A stretch of 64,000 nucleotides of DNA from Aphrophora alni (Eukaryota; Arthropoda; Insecta; Hemiptera; Aphrophoridae): assembly GCA_963513935.1 (NCBI GenBank), contig OY740769.1, forward strand, positions 101,101,762-101,165,761, given 5' to 3'. This document shows, piece after piece, positions 1 through 11,653 of the stretch. How positions within the stretch are numbered: position 1 is the stretch's first letter; every line of letters begins with the position of its first letter. The notes under the pieces are model-generated. The model ran no database searches and was not told the origin of the DNA. It was given only the letters and a program-made list of their open reading frames with translations. Both the position numbers and the translations under genes were made by a program.

Positions 1-101
1 TTAACATGGTAATACATGCGATGAAAATCATGGTGGACATTTCCAACACTTATTATATGCTTGTTAGTAATACGTTTTGTAAATTTTTATTTCATTTTGG
101 A

Positions 102-305
102 AGATAAAATAAAACTCTAACACCAGATCTCACAAAAATTACATTTACTTAATCAAATGTGGTTTAACAACAAGGTCTAACAACTCAGTTATAGTTTATT
201 TATTGTAGCCCATGTGTCACTGAGGATGACGACTTTGTCGTTGAAACGTGTTTGATTAAGTAAACATATTTTTTGTGAGATCTCGTGTTAGAGTTTTTTC
301 TATCT
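102..305. repeat. Small foldback element (copy 1)
   Basis: The outer ~63 bp on each side are imperfect inverted repeats of each other (102-165 against 243-305). The core reads CTGAGGATGACGAC-TTT-GTCGTTGAAAC, a short hairpin between CTGAGGA and GAAA. A diverged copy lies at 62920-63108, so this is a dispersed element and not a chance palindrome. No coding capacity. It could be a MITE or a fragment of a retroelement end. Confidence 0.65.
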
Positions 306-1167
306 AATATTACCTCACACGTCAAGCTCAATATTTATTTATTCATTTTGGAAATTAATACAAATACTATTAGTAAAGCTTCATAAAAACAAATTATTTA
401 CATTTTGTTTCTCAACTTTTGATGACTCTGTATATAAGTATAACTGTATGTAGATATATGGTTGATTGTGTTTTGTGTTTTTAATTAATCAATGTTTAGT
501 TCTGTATAATCAGAGTAACTCCAATGTAATACTACTGATGTAATTAGTATATTATTTATTTTCACAAGAACCAAAATTGTTAATTTGTTACAACCCTAAA
601 TATTATAAGTTATTCTTCAGTTGTTATGACATCTCAGGTAGATTTGTTTTCTTCTTCTTTTTGACTTTAATGAGTAAAATGAAAATAAAAATATAGTAAA
701 TGAGGAACTCTAGCTGGATCCACAATATAGTCTTGGATTAGATCCCTCTCTCCTTATCAAATCTTGGTAGAGCAACTCTTAGTATTAAAAAAGACTATGG
801 GTCTTTATTTTATTTTATGCTTTTTTTATAATACTGCGATGATGACAGAGATTTTTTTGACCTTTAAACAACAACAACAGCGGAAGCAAAAAGATGCTAA
901 ATCCTAATAAAGTTTGTCCTAAGGAGTACCAAATTCTCCACAGTTACACTTAAGAACGATTATAAATAATTAGAATAAGTTTAAATGTAGTAGTATTTTG
1001 TTTGTATAGAAAAAAATTTTACAAATTAACTATTAGGTACACAGTTCATTTTATGCGTATATGTATATATAAACATGGAAAATAAACAAATGTATATACC
1101 TATCTATTATAAAATCTTAAATTATATATTAATTATTTGTGGATTTGTTTACAGTTGAGATACTTAC
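306..1167. other. AT-rich non-coding stretch
   Basis: No open frame with coding character, no repeat boundary and no RNA gene seen. Runs of A/T and short TA steps only. Confidence 0.5.
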
Positions 1168-1479
1168 AAACACTCCAGTCTATATCCTCAGAGAAAAACT
1201 CAACGGTTATATTTCCATTCCCACTTGACATGCTTGGAGCATTTTCAAAACATAAATAACAAGTGTGTAACTTTATAATAACTGTTTTGTTGGTTTTTAT
1301 ATAATTATACTATTAATATTAAATTATTTATAAAATTTAAATTTAAATCATTTAATTCTCATACCAGTAGAGTAACAATATACCAGTACAAATTTGATGT
1401 GGACCATTACAAGACTCCTTATTTGAAAATGTGGTTCATAGGAATTTGGAGGTGTTTTCTCTTCAATTTCTATTACGGC
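1168..1479 (-). CDS. Candidate two-exon fragment of an unknown gene
   Basis: On the minus strand, a polypyrimidine tract and AG acceptor precede an open exon at 1479-1365 (115 nt, 38 codons plus 1 base) that ends at a GTATGA donor. A second open exon at 1281-1168 (114 nt) starts after CAAAACAG and ends at a GTAAGT donor. The phases agree (1 base plus 2 bases), and the joined frame stays open for about 75 residues, including [19 protein letters not shown] do not recognise the product and see no first or last exon. The upstream part would lie on the far side of the transposon at 1623-4831. Short open exons with good splice sites arise by chance in AT-rich DNA, so this is only a candidate. Confidence 0.27.
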
Positions 1480-1979
1480 CTAAAAGAAAGTTAAAATCAT
1501 GACTGGACATCGGAAATCCAGACATACATTTGATAAGACACTATTATGTTTTTGACATACATCGGTAGTAATAATACTAAATCTGACAAGTGTGTTGGAT
1601 TTTATATAAATTTCATATTATTAGAGGCACCCAATATCAAAGTCGGACATATGACAAAATTTGGAAATTGACTTTTAAATTGATTATTGTGTATTAGGTT
1701 GTCGTCTTTTTAAATCTGAAATCGTTTATTTCAAACCCGGACATAAATAGGTTAAATTTAATGTTGAAATATGGACTTATTTTCAAAAACGGACATAATT
1801 GCAGTGGCTTACTATCAAAAGCGGACATATGCATTTCAACCAATCAGAGGCCTTATTCAACCAAAGAGCTTCATTATTGTCCATCAGCCTATTATCTTCT
1901 GCTGTGATCTGAGTAAAGGTTGTTGTGAGCTAATTCGTGTTTTTTAAAAGTAATATAATTCCTATTAAAAGTTTTTATC

Positions 1980-1983
<4 letters not shown>

Positions 1984-2041
<58 letters not shown>
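1984..2041. repeat. (TA)n microsatellite
   Basis: About 29 uninterrupted TA dinucleotides, ending nine bases before the probable start codon of the transposase. It lies inside the transposon, so it expanded in or came with this copy. Confidence 0.95.
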
Positions 2042-2046
<5 letters not shown>

Positions 2047-2050
2047 CACC

Positions 2051-4269
2051 ATGGAATATAATATTGAAGAAAGTCCTGACACATCAAGGAAAAGGAATAT
2101 TAACCCTGACCAATGGAAAAGGGCCAAACAAAAATGTTTAAAGTAAGTAATAGTCTTTTATAACCTACAAATTTTTTCCCAACTAATGTTATAATAATTT
2201 GTATAATTTAAATTGTCTTGGTCTACTTTGACTTTTTTTGCATTTGAAAATTCTTCTTATTACATACAATAACAATCATTAATAATTAAACTTGCTGGTC
2301 TAGTTAATCATAATAGTACATTACAGAAGCATATTATTATTATGTTGTAGGCTACACAGTAGTACAACAGGCCTAGGCCTAACCTTGTAGTTTAAAGTAC
2401 CTGTATGTAAAGTTTGAATAGTTGACTTTTTACCTTAATCATATTCTATTACCAACTTGTTTATTCCTAATCGGGGACCATTTAATATTTTACTATAACA
2501 ACTTGTTCTTTTACAGGTACTCTGCAAAGTCTCTTCCTAATTATTATCCTACATGCTCTCATAGAACTCGCATGCAATGCCGATTACTTACAATGAGGGA
2601 TGTAAAGGACATCCATAATGGATTTTATGCTATACCACAAAAGGAAAAACAAGATGCTTTTTTATTAAAATTCTGCAGAGTGAACCCACCTAAGAAGAAG
2701 GTTAACAATCTGAATTGTGACAACAAAAGGCCAAAACCAAAAACTGTTACTTTAGAATACACAGTTTCGAACACAGCTGGTAACAATTTATTAGTTTGCA
2801 GGGAAACATTTTTGAATATTTTAAATATAACTAAACACAGAGTACTGGGTGTATTTCAACGTTTTAAAGGCAGTAGTGGAAGTTTAGTTCCTGTGGAAAC
2901 AAGAGGTGGGTCAAGAAAAGACAAATTGTTTGTGAATAAGCTTAAAGCTGTTGTAAGTTTTATCAAGAGTTTAAGAGGGATTGAGTCACACTACGCTCGG
3001 GGTAAAAGTACTAGAGTTTATTTGTCTTCTGATCTTAGTATTGCAAAACTTGCATCTATGTATAATAAAGGGGTCAGTGAAGATTTAAAAGTGAAAGAAA
3101 GCTACTTTCGTAGCATATTCAACACACGCTTTAACATAGGATTTAATGCACCAAGTACCGACGAATGTAGCATGTTTTTAGAGCTTAAAAATAGACTGAA
3201 AGTGGAAAATGATGAGGATAAGAGAAAGGAGCTATTGATCAAAATGTCTGTTCATAAAAGGCAAGCCGAACAGTTTTATGAGCATTTGAAAAATAAACCA
3301 GATAATTGTTTATTATTGACTTTTGATATTCAAAAGAACCTTGTTTTACCTAAAGTGAGCGACCAATCGGCTTACTACTCCCGACAGTTGTATTGTCATA
3401 ATCTGACAGTAGTTACAGGTACTTCTAAGGATAAGTTAAGTGTAGAAAATGTGTCAGTCTATACTTGGACTGAAAATGAAGCAAATAAATCGTCAAGTGA
3501 GGTAGCATCAATAATCATGAATGAACTGAAATCGAAAAATATGGAGGGATATTCTTCTGTCCGTTTAGTAGCTGATGGATGCTCTGGACAAAACAAGAAT
3601 AGAATGGTATTGACTATGTGTTCTACATGGCTTAACAATCATGCCCCTAAGAATGTCACTAAAATTGAACTTGTGTACCCTGTTACTGGGCATTCCTTCC
3701 TACCATCAGACAGGATATTTGGACTCATAGAAAAGAAGCTACGGAAGAAATCAACAATTATTTCTGTAAATGAGTACCATGATGTATTCAAAGAACATGG
3801 TACACTTAAAGTTATTGGTCAAGACTGGTATCCATTTGACTGGAAGAGTGAGACTAACGAGTTCATTTAGCAACCAAATCAATTACATTTTCAAATTTCA
3901 AAGTGTAGGAAAATAGTTCTGAGGAGAATTAATAGAAATAATATTTTAGTTAGGGGGGAACTCTCCTACAACCTAGAAACAGGAATTGAGAAAGCTATTA
4001 CTAAAGTAGGGAAACGTTTAACTGAAATAAATCCTATACAACTCGAAACGTGTGTTCCAGTGAGCCTTGAAAAAATTACAGATGTCATCATGTTGCTTAC
4101 GAAACACTTTGGGGCGGACTGGCAAAATCTTGATTCTCTATCATTTTACAAAGAAGTGATTTTTAAAAATAGCATTCAATGTGATGTTCCAGCTGAAGAC
4201 CCAGAATGTGAGTGTATTCAAGAAAGTACAGACGATGGTTCTGACACTGTACTCGTGGACATTAATTGA
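2051..4269 (+). pseudogene. Spliced DDE-like transposase interrupted by one in-frame TAG
   Basis: Exon 1 is 2051-2142 (ATG in a good CACCATGG context, 30 codons plus 2 bases, GTAAGT donor). Exon 2 starts at 2517 after TTTTACAG. The joined codon restores ...KCLKYSAKSLP..., followed by a Cys-rich stretch (PTCSHRTRMQC). The protein then has the motifs FDIQKNL (Asp about 301), YYSRQLYCHN, DGCSGQNKNR (Asp about 384) and GHSFLPSDRIFGLIEKKL (Asp about 429, Glu about 436). These match the widespread arthropod DUF7869-like proteins, which I read as an RNase-H-fold transposase. TAG at 3868-3870 stops it after 481 codons, but the same frame then stays open for 132 further codons to TGA at 4267-4269, with normal family-like content. 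One nonsense change, or read-through, therefore separates this from an intact gene of about 613 codons. Confidence 0.75.
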
Positions 4270-4837
4270 AAGTTTTTAAACAAAAAAAGAAATAAAAAAA
4301 TTGCTATGTACATTAAAAAATGTAAATGTATTGCATTTAAAAAAAATTGTTTTATAGGTCACAAGTTCTTGTATTAATTTTAAATAAACCTAATTATATT
4401 ACCTTTTCTGGCGTAACCTTATTAAGCCTAACCTAATTTAACCCTCCCAACCTAATTTAAGTTAGGAGAGGTTAGGACATGGTTTGGGAACAAAAGATAG
4501 GTATCACCAGTAGGCATGCCAAAATAATTTCCAGGTGATTAGATGAAATTAGTATCAAAACCTGACATCTTGATAGGTGTTACTATCAAAAACGGACACC
4601 TGTCGATCTTAGTATCAAATACGGACATCTGAATTTTTAAAGCTTTTTTTTAATGCTTTTCCTCATTTTTTTGACAAAAAGGAAATGAGAGAACAGTTTT
4701 AAATTATAAACAGACTTCAAATAATATAAAATACTCATCAAAAGAAGGTGGCAGAAAGCTGGACAAATAAACAGCTCTCCTGTAAAATTTGGTTTATGTC
4801 ACATGTCCGACTTTGATACCAAGGGCCTTTAATTATT

Positions 4838-5274
4838 ATTTAATAAGATAAAATTGTCTTTGCGGTCATAAAATAAAGTAATGAATAAAATTCTACTTGT
4901 ATATATTGGAAAATACATATGTACCAGGCAGTGAGTTAAAAAACCTTGCTTTATTCAACGGTTAAAAATTTCATGTTCAGTGAAAGAAATACTTATGCTA
5001 GAAGTAATGTTTGAGAGGCTTAAATGGAAAGCATTTTTATTGTAACTTAATGTTAAGATCTAGATATATAAATCAATCTTATTAATTAAGCATTAAGTTT
5101 CTTATGCTCCTGAGAAAAAATCAAAAGAAAATGCAATAATCTAGTTGCAGTAAAATTTTATTTTACTTATATAATTTTCACACAAGAGTTATTCAGAAAT
5201 GATCTTTGGTTTGGCCAGTAAATTACACTAATTACAGATTAAACATTATTATTATTATGTATAAAAATAATAGA
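4838..5274. other. AT-rich spacer
   Basis: Unique-looking AT-rich DNA between the transposon end and the next inverted-repeat element. Nothing recognisable on either strand. Confidence 0.5.
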
Positions 5275-6040
5275 GTTATGGAAACTGGATGAGGCCATCT
5301 ACCACTGATAGGTGCGAAAAGATCACCTATTATTCTGTCCTTCCCATTTGTGACACGTGCAGTCATATAAACTAGCTGTAACGATGACTTCGTTCGGTTG
5401 TATGTATAAGAGTCATTTCATGATTGTACGTTCAACTTTCAACGTGGATATCCATAGTATTATGTTCTTTTACAAATTTCACTTCAGAAAAGAGTTTAAA
5501 ATATGTTATGTTAGAATGTATGTTGGTAAATAAATTTGTTGATTGTTACAAGTGCAATGGAAAAATGTACCTAACCTAACATAACCAGGATTTATTTCAT
5601 GATTTTTTTTAATTATAAAAACCAAATAAAAGAAGTCAAGGCTACATTCTGTGGCTGCTTTTGGTAAATGAGAAGGTTATTGTGAACAAAAATTATAATT
5701 TTCCATATTATCAAAGTGACTGCATTAATAGTGTCAACGAAAACTCAAGAAATAAAATCTTCTCTCATGTTGCACTACTACATATTTATTTAGTTAGCTG
5801 GTACAGTTAACAGCTAATAGGTTAGGTTAGCGTTGCATGTTCATTCGCATAACCTAGGCTTAAAATACTTTAACTGCAAAATCGCTTTTAGGCAACTGGA
5901 CGAGTCCATCACATCATAACAATAAGCGACCCTTTCTACAGTAATAAAGCACAATAGGCAACCCATTCTACATTAATAAAACACAATTTTTCTTAAACCT
6001 CAGGTACCAGTGATGCATGATCCCGTCCAGTTTCCATAAC
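5275..6040. repeat. MITE-like non-autonomous element
   Basis: The two ends are inverted copies: GTTATGGAAACTGGA at 5275-5289 and its complement at 6026-6040. Similarity continues weakly inward (GAGGCCATCTACCACTGAT against the right side). An internal site near 5889 (GCAACTGGACGAGTCCATCA) resembles the left end again. The 766 bp hold no gene. No clear target duplication was found, so superfamily and exact ends are uncertain. Confidence 0.45.
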
Positions 6041-6074
6041 CCAAATTATATATATATATATATATTATTTGACA

Positions 6075-7010
6075 TAGTTACATACTATATTTAGACACTT
6101 GTCATACCTTGACATCAACATCTGTATATTTCCTCATGAAGGAACTCTGTTCTCAAAGATATCAGCCGGTAATGAACTCCATTCATCAACTCCTTCATTT
6201 CTTTCAAAATGTTGAGTAACAAGCCAAGCTTTCATCTTCGTAAAGAGGTGGTAATCACTTGGTTCCATGACAGAGTTGTATGGCAGGAAAATATATCCCA
6301 CTTTAACTGCTCAAACTCAAGATGGGGGGGGGGGTATTGTCATACAGAAGAACAACTCCTTTCATGATAAAGTCATGTAGGTTGTTTTTAATTGGTTTCC
6401 AAAGCTTTTTAAGGGATTTACAATCACGTCTGATTTATGGTTCCATAAATTCAATCAGAAAAACTCACTTTTTGTGGTCTCAAAACATTATACCCATCAT
6501 TTTTTTGTTAAACAGTGTTTGTTTGAATTTTCTTGGTTTGTTTATGGATTGAGAATGCATCCAACATTTGGATTGTTCCTTGGTTTCAATGTTTATAAAC
6601 TTCACTTATGTATCATCCCTAGTCAAAATTCTATCCATGTGGTTATACCCACTTTCATCATAGAGAAATTCAACTCAAATCAACACCTATTCTTTGTGTT
6701 TGTGGTTATCAGTCAACTGTTTAGGCACCCATCTTGAACAGTATTTATGAAAATCCAATTTAACAGTAACAATTCCATAGAGTCATTCAAGATATTTTAG
6801 AGAAATCCTCTAATAAAAATTGTGAAACTGTGCTTGTTACGCACAATTTGTTCAACCTTTTGAACCAATTCACCAGTCACAATTAAATGACGTCCTTTTC
6901 CTTCTTTGTACATTTGTATGCCCATATCTGAATTCCATGCATTAATCTTTCAGTACTGTCACTCTTAACACTATTACCATACACTCAACATAGATGGTAA
7001 TGAATATCCA
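6075..7010 (-). pseudogene. Decayed mariner transposase
   Basis: Read on the minus strand from about 7000 down, pieces of a mariner transposase appear in the correct order but in changing frames. They are GRHLIVTGELVQKVEQIV (helix-turn-helix/linker region), RWVPKQLTDNHKHKE, RDDT in place of the catalytic GDE region, ETKEQSKCWMHS, FNKKMMGIMF, FEQLKWDIFSCHTTLS and MEPSDYHLF (the degraded HPPYSPDLAPSDYHLF motif), and finally SRYDKCLN near the C-terminus. Several stops and frameshifts make it inactive. I did not find convincing mariner terminal repeats or a TA duplication, so the element may be truncated at both ends. Confidence 0.8.
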
Positions 7011-7589
7011 CAGCATTTTGTCCTACTACTTACAAAAATCAAATCAATGTATGCATTGGCGTCGTCAGCATCAACACTTTGGGAGGGACAAGTGGGGGGT
7101 CTGGGGGCACCCCCCGGGACAGGAAAATTGTAGAAAAATTGTGACCTTGAAATGACGTTTGAACACTAATTTAAACCCAAAATCTTACATTTGTACAAGC
7201 AGTTTTTCATTGAAACAATTTGTATTTAACCTCAAAACATGTCTATAGTTCGTTTTTTGAACCATTAGACTTTACAACAATGGAACGCCCTATACCACAC
7301 GCTTGATTCCAAGTCCAATAGTTCAAGAAACAAACTATAAACATACAATTGAAAACTCATTCTAAAATGTATATAGTATATAGATATCAAATAAAAACTC
7401 ATTATCAGGTCAGGTTTAATATGCTTTATTTTACACACTCTACTGTTATTACATACAGTCTATCACATTACAACGTAAACATTAACTTTAAAATCTTAGA
7501 CTTGTTTCTCTTTACAGTACATTATAAAAATTCAAATTGACCTCTTGCTAAACGGATGTATACTGGACCTGAAACAACCCCAAAATGGT

Positions 7590-9690
7590 TTATTTATTAT
7601 CCTTTACATAACCAAAAACACCTCTCCTTGTTTCACATTTTGAAATAAACAGTTTTGCAACATTTTTTGCTTCTACCTCGTCCAATATTTCTTTGTGAAC
7701 ATAACAAACAGCAACATGATTCAACCTTTTTTGAGGCATGGTCGATCTTAGGTAGGTCTTCAGTTTACGCAGAGCATTAAAACTTTGCTCTGCTTCACAA
7801 CTTGAAGCTGGACATACAAGCATTAGTCTCACCAAGACTTCAACATTGGAGAACAGCTCCCTGACCTCTTGGCGTCTTTTAAATTCTTTATCTTGTATCT
7901 TTGGTGGAGAAGCTCAAGTTCTGACTTCAACTTTTGACCGTTGATTTCCGGATATGGCCCCAGCACATTGACATCATAACCTTCTCTTTTTAGCAGGACT
8001 TTCTTGAGCAGTATTTGTTTTTCATACCAGCCTGTTCAAGTATACGAGTTTTGAGACCATGCACAGCTGTGTCAATTACTTCAAAATACTCCCGTCTAAA
8101 GTGTTCTTCTGTTGAAGTAAACTCGTAGCCATCAGAATTTCCCTCAGATATCTTTTTAGGCACTTTTTTGTCTTGGGGGTCTTAACTCTTCTAGGCCCAA
8201 CTCAGCTATGTACTTGTTACACTCGTCGAACACAGAAGAAAACTGCTGGTTGGTTCTGAGATTTTTTAGGCCATCAACAATGTGTTTAACAGATTCACAT
8301 AACCCAGCCACTGTTTTCTTCTCGCCTTGAAAACTTTTGTTCAGTAGTTCCAAAAGTTCAACAACTTTCCTACCCATAATCAGGCCTAAGTATGTGGTCC
8401 CATCTTCAAACACACTCAACAAACCACTGGTTCCTTCATACTTGCATTCTGTGAGTTCATTCAAAGTTTTCAAAATCAATGGATACTTGTGCCAAATTTC
8501 ATTAATTTGTCCTTTCCGGTATATCCATCTTGTGGGACAAAGAGGTTTTATTTTTGCAATGTTACTGACTGGACCTTGAGCTGCATCTTCAACTATATGT
8601 TTGTATTCATCTTTAGCTTTTGTTTTAGAAAACAATACTCCTAGCTGATGAGCCCTATCCATGGCGTTTTTGACAGTTCTTGAAGTCTCACAGCTTGCTT
8701 TCATTACTAGATTGACACAGTGAGCACCACAATGAATGTAGTCAGCGAGTGGTTGTTTGTCTATTACTACTGACTGAGTTCCCTTATGGATACCACTCAT
8801 GTTACCAGCTCCATCGTAAGTTTGCCCACGAAGATTGGACAAAGGGAGATGCAATCTAAGCAACACGTCAAAAATAAGAGCTGCTATATCTGTTCCACAA
8901 GTATTTGCCGATTCATAAAAGCCCAAAAAACTTTCTTAAGGCTGGAGATCAGCATCAACCCACCTGACACAAACACTGACCTGTTCATTGCCAGTAATAT
9001 CTTGCGTCCCATCACAAATAACAGAGTACATCAAAGGGTTGCTTAACTTAATGCTCTGAACTATACTGGATACAATTTTGTTTCCCAATATCTGTATGAT
9101 TTCGTTTTGTATGGTAGAGTGAGTATAGGTAACATCTTTTTCTAGCCACTGTTTCAAAGACGGCTTGTCCTCACACCGAACTTTCAATAGTTCCATTAGG
9201 TTACCTTCATCATTTTTGTGACCTCTTACTGCCAGACCTTGTCTAACGAGATACTTTACACTACTTATTATAGTCATAAGAGATTTTAAAGCAAGTTCTT
9301 GTTGTTCGAGTTTAACATGTTGTGACAGTTGTGACTCAATAGGTGCTTGTAACTGAGAGTAGCTTAAAACAGCTTGGGAATGCGCATCACTCGTTTGGTG
9401 GTTTCCAAACTTTTCAATAGCTTTTTTTCCAGTTGTTGAACCCTTTTTCACTAAAAGCTTTATCTGCTTTAGTAGCTAGCATTTTGCCTGGGCACAATTG
9501 AGCATATCTTGCACAGTTAAAACAGCTTACCCCTTCAGCTCCAGCCACATGTAGCCAAGGAAATCACTCGTACCGTCTGGTCTGGAATTTCAACACTCTG
9601 CCTGGAAGTTTTTGCACCGGAAAATCCCCTGGTAGAATCTTAGGTTGATGAGGAGAAGTGTGACGAACAGAGCAGTCCCCTGATGCCACT
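7590..9690 (-). pseudogene. hAT transposase (TTF zinc finger, DUF4371, hAT dimerisation), broken
   Basis: Reading down the minus strand, the parts come in the order of ZMYM1-like/TTF-type hAT transposases. First is a TTF-type finger (FPWLHVAGAEGVSCFNCARY about 9560-9500; GFNNWKK about 9440). Then comes the DUF4371 catalytic region (CDGTQDITGNEQVSVCVRWVD about 9015-8955; TYDGAGNMSGIHKG about 8810; YIHCGAHCVNLVM about 8735). Last is the C-terminal hAT dimerisation segment (SCEAEQSFNALRKLKTYLRST about 7800-7740). Breaks seen: a stop near 9575, a frameshift at an A-run near 9430, an in-frame TAA at 8936-8938 with the frame open on both sides, and frameshifts near 8158, 8000 and 7840. Such proteins also become domesticated nuclear genes, but the damage rules that out here. 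Confidence 0.85.
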
Positions 9691-10260
9691 ACGTCTTGAT
9701 TGTTTCTTCCATCTTGCTGTGCTTCAGTTGAAGGAGAGCAAACCGATGATCATACAGCTTCAGAACTCGGTGGTGATAATATTCCCTCTTGTTCAGATGT
9801 AATAGGTCAATTCCTTTATCTAAAACAAAGTTCATTTTGTTTTAGTAAACATGATTTTGTGTTTAGTAAAATTTATGTTTATTAATTTTTAAGAATTGTT
9901 AGAGCAAAAACCTCCTTAACATTTTTTCTCTCAAAAAATTTTTTTAAATGTTTGGGGTATAAGGTATTGTAAAGTGTGTAGGAGAATTTAACAAAATTGG
10001 TCCATGTATATTTGTTTAGCGTCCAGTCGTCCAGAGCAAACAATATACCATCAGACAGACAGATAAGAAATAACTATTTTTCGGTTTTGAGGACCCCAAA
10101 ACAAATTTTGATGAACACTCATAAACAAGTTCAACCTGTCTGTATTCTTTTCCATACTGTAAGTAAAGGGGGAAAGTAAAATAAATAGAATATTAATTCA
10201 TAATCTATTTTAAATGGAGATGCCTGGTAAAAACAGAAGAATTGAGAAGATTATTAAATA

Positions 10261-10491
10261 AGTCGCGCATTATAAATCCGGCTCTGGTCTAAGAGCTGGG
10301 AGTAAAGGCGAGAGGGGAAGCGGGGATTGAAAAATGCTCATCCGAAAACATTTAGCCTATATTATAACTCAAATTAAATGTAGCTGTTTGGTAATAAGAT
10401 AACATGAGTCGCGAGTTTATAGATTGACTTAGCATAGTATGCAAGGCAGTTAATAGCTGCCAGGTTAGAGTTGGATTTATAATGTGCGACT
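10261..10491. repeat. Nested MITE with TA target duplication
   Basis: 231 bp bounded by inverted ends, AGTCGCGCATTATAAATCC at 10261 and the complement of AGTCGCACATTATAAATCC ending at 10491. TA flanks each side (10259-10260, 10492-10493), as for Tc1/mariner-type insertion. No coding capacity. It sits inside the hAT element and is therefore the younger insertion. Confidence 0.75.
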
Positions 10492-11653
10492 TATACATAC
10501 CAACACGTTCAATTGTTAAATAATTGTTAGAATGATAAATAACAACACCAAGATCTCTTTTAAAGTAAATTTTAAGACACTATGGCCATTTCAGGTCAGT
10601 AAACCCATCATCATCGAGGGGACAATTTGTTTCTTTTACTCCCCCCACATGAAATCAATTACTATCTACAAATTCGCTTTATCTCTCACAAAAACATATA
10701 AGCTTTACTTACCATTGTCCTTTTTTTGTTTTATAAAAAATGACAACAAATTTTGTTGTCCCTCTGCTCGCTTCATTTTTTCAAGAAACACTTCAACGTA
10801 CTTCCAAAAAGTATCAACTAAAACAACTATAACCATTGGATACAACACTTAATGAAAAACAGTTCTACATACATCTAAATAGTATGAACCATTGTCGACT
10901 AAACACACACAAGAAGACCGAGCCACATGGCCCCTGGAACTGCAGGTGCAGTGACCGATGACTCTTGTCTCTGAGACAAAAATAACCAATGCATGAGCAG
11001 TAGGGGGGCGGTAGGGTGGAAGTGAGAGGGGAGGTAGGGGTAGTGTGGAGCGGCGAGGAGAAAGGTCAGCACCGTGCTTGCTGACAGCGACCGATCGGGC
11101 GGGCTTGCGCGCCTACTGTGTTATGTATGCAATTAAACAAAAATATTACAATTTATATTAAATTTTTTATACAATTTAGGGGGGACACGCCCCCCATGTC
11201 CCCTATGGCGGCGACGCCCGTGGTTCCAGAGAATGACAAAATAATGAATTTTCAAAATTTGACCTTGAACTACTTTCAAAAACTTAATTTTCAGTAAATG
11301 TTATTATAATTATTTTAATTATTACAAATATTTAAGTAACTAACTTGGTACTAACAAAAAAGTATTAAGTAACTTGGTAACAAAGTACTAAAAGTAACCG
11401 AATTATAAAGATAGAAAAAATAAACTCTTGAATTGTTAAAATGTTATAGCTACCATTAAAACAAAAATTAAATACATTAAATTAGAAAAAAATAGTTAAT
11501 AAATAACAATAATAAAATATTTGTCTACTTTCTTATAAAATAAAATATTAGCATCAATTGACTTGTATGATGCATTTTAAAGATCAAAAGTTTAAAAATA
11601 TTCTATCATTATACTTTAAAATTATTTTAAAATACAGGATGTTTCTAAAATAG

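Larger units (their letters stand above)
1617..4837 (+). mobile_element. DNA transposon with inverted ends, 6-bp target duplication and broken transposase
   Basis: The element runs 1623-4831. Both ends carry an inverted repeat whose core is TATCAAAGTCGGACAT(A/G)TGAC, and ATTATT flanks it on both sides (1617-1622, 4832-4837) as a probable target duplication. Further TATCAAAnnCGGACA-like motifs are clustered inside both ends (about 1737, 1789 and 1813 on the left; 4551, 4581 and 4611 on the right), as expected of transposase-binding sites. The single gene inside is the transposase described separately. GGC-containing ends and a 6-bp TA-rich duplication do not fit Tc1/mariner (TA), hAT (8 bp) or piggyBac (TTAA). 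The superfamily is not assigned with confidence; IS3EU is one possibility, from memory of a 6-bp duplication. Confidence 0.8.
7054..11222 (-). mobile_element. hAT-type DNA transposon, inactive
   Basis: The ends resemble inverted hAT termini. The left starts CATTGGCGTCGTC at 7054; the right, reverse-complemented from 11222, starts CACGGGCGTCGCC. Both continue into G- and C-rich runs (7085-7125 and 11180-11205). Inside is a minus-strand hAT transposase pseudogene (7590-9690). Between 9700 and 11160 there is non-coding 5' DNA, a nested MITE (10261-10491) and a G-rich stretch around 11000-11100. I could not match an 8-bp target duplication, so the exact limits are approximate. Confidence 0.65.

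Noticed and set aside
1937..2050. Start of a longer frame with Ile/Tyr repeats before the transposase ATG at 2051
   Set aside because: It is the translation of the (TA)n run. The ATG at 2051 has a better context and gives the family-like N-terminus.
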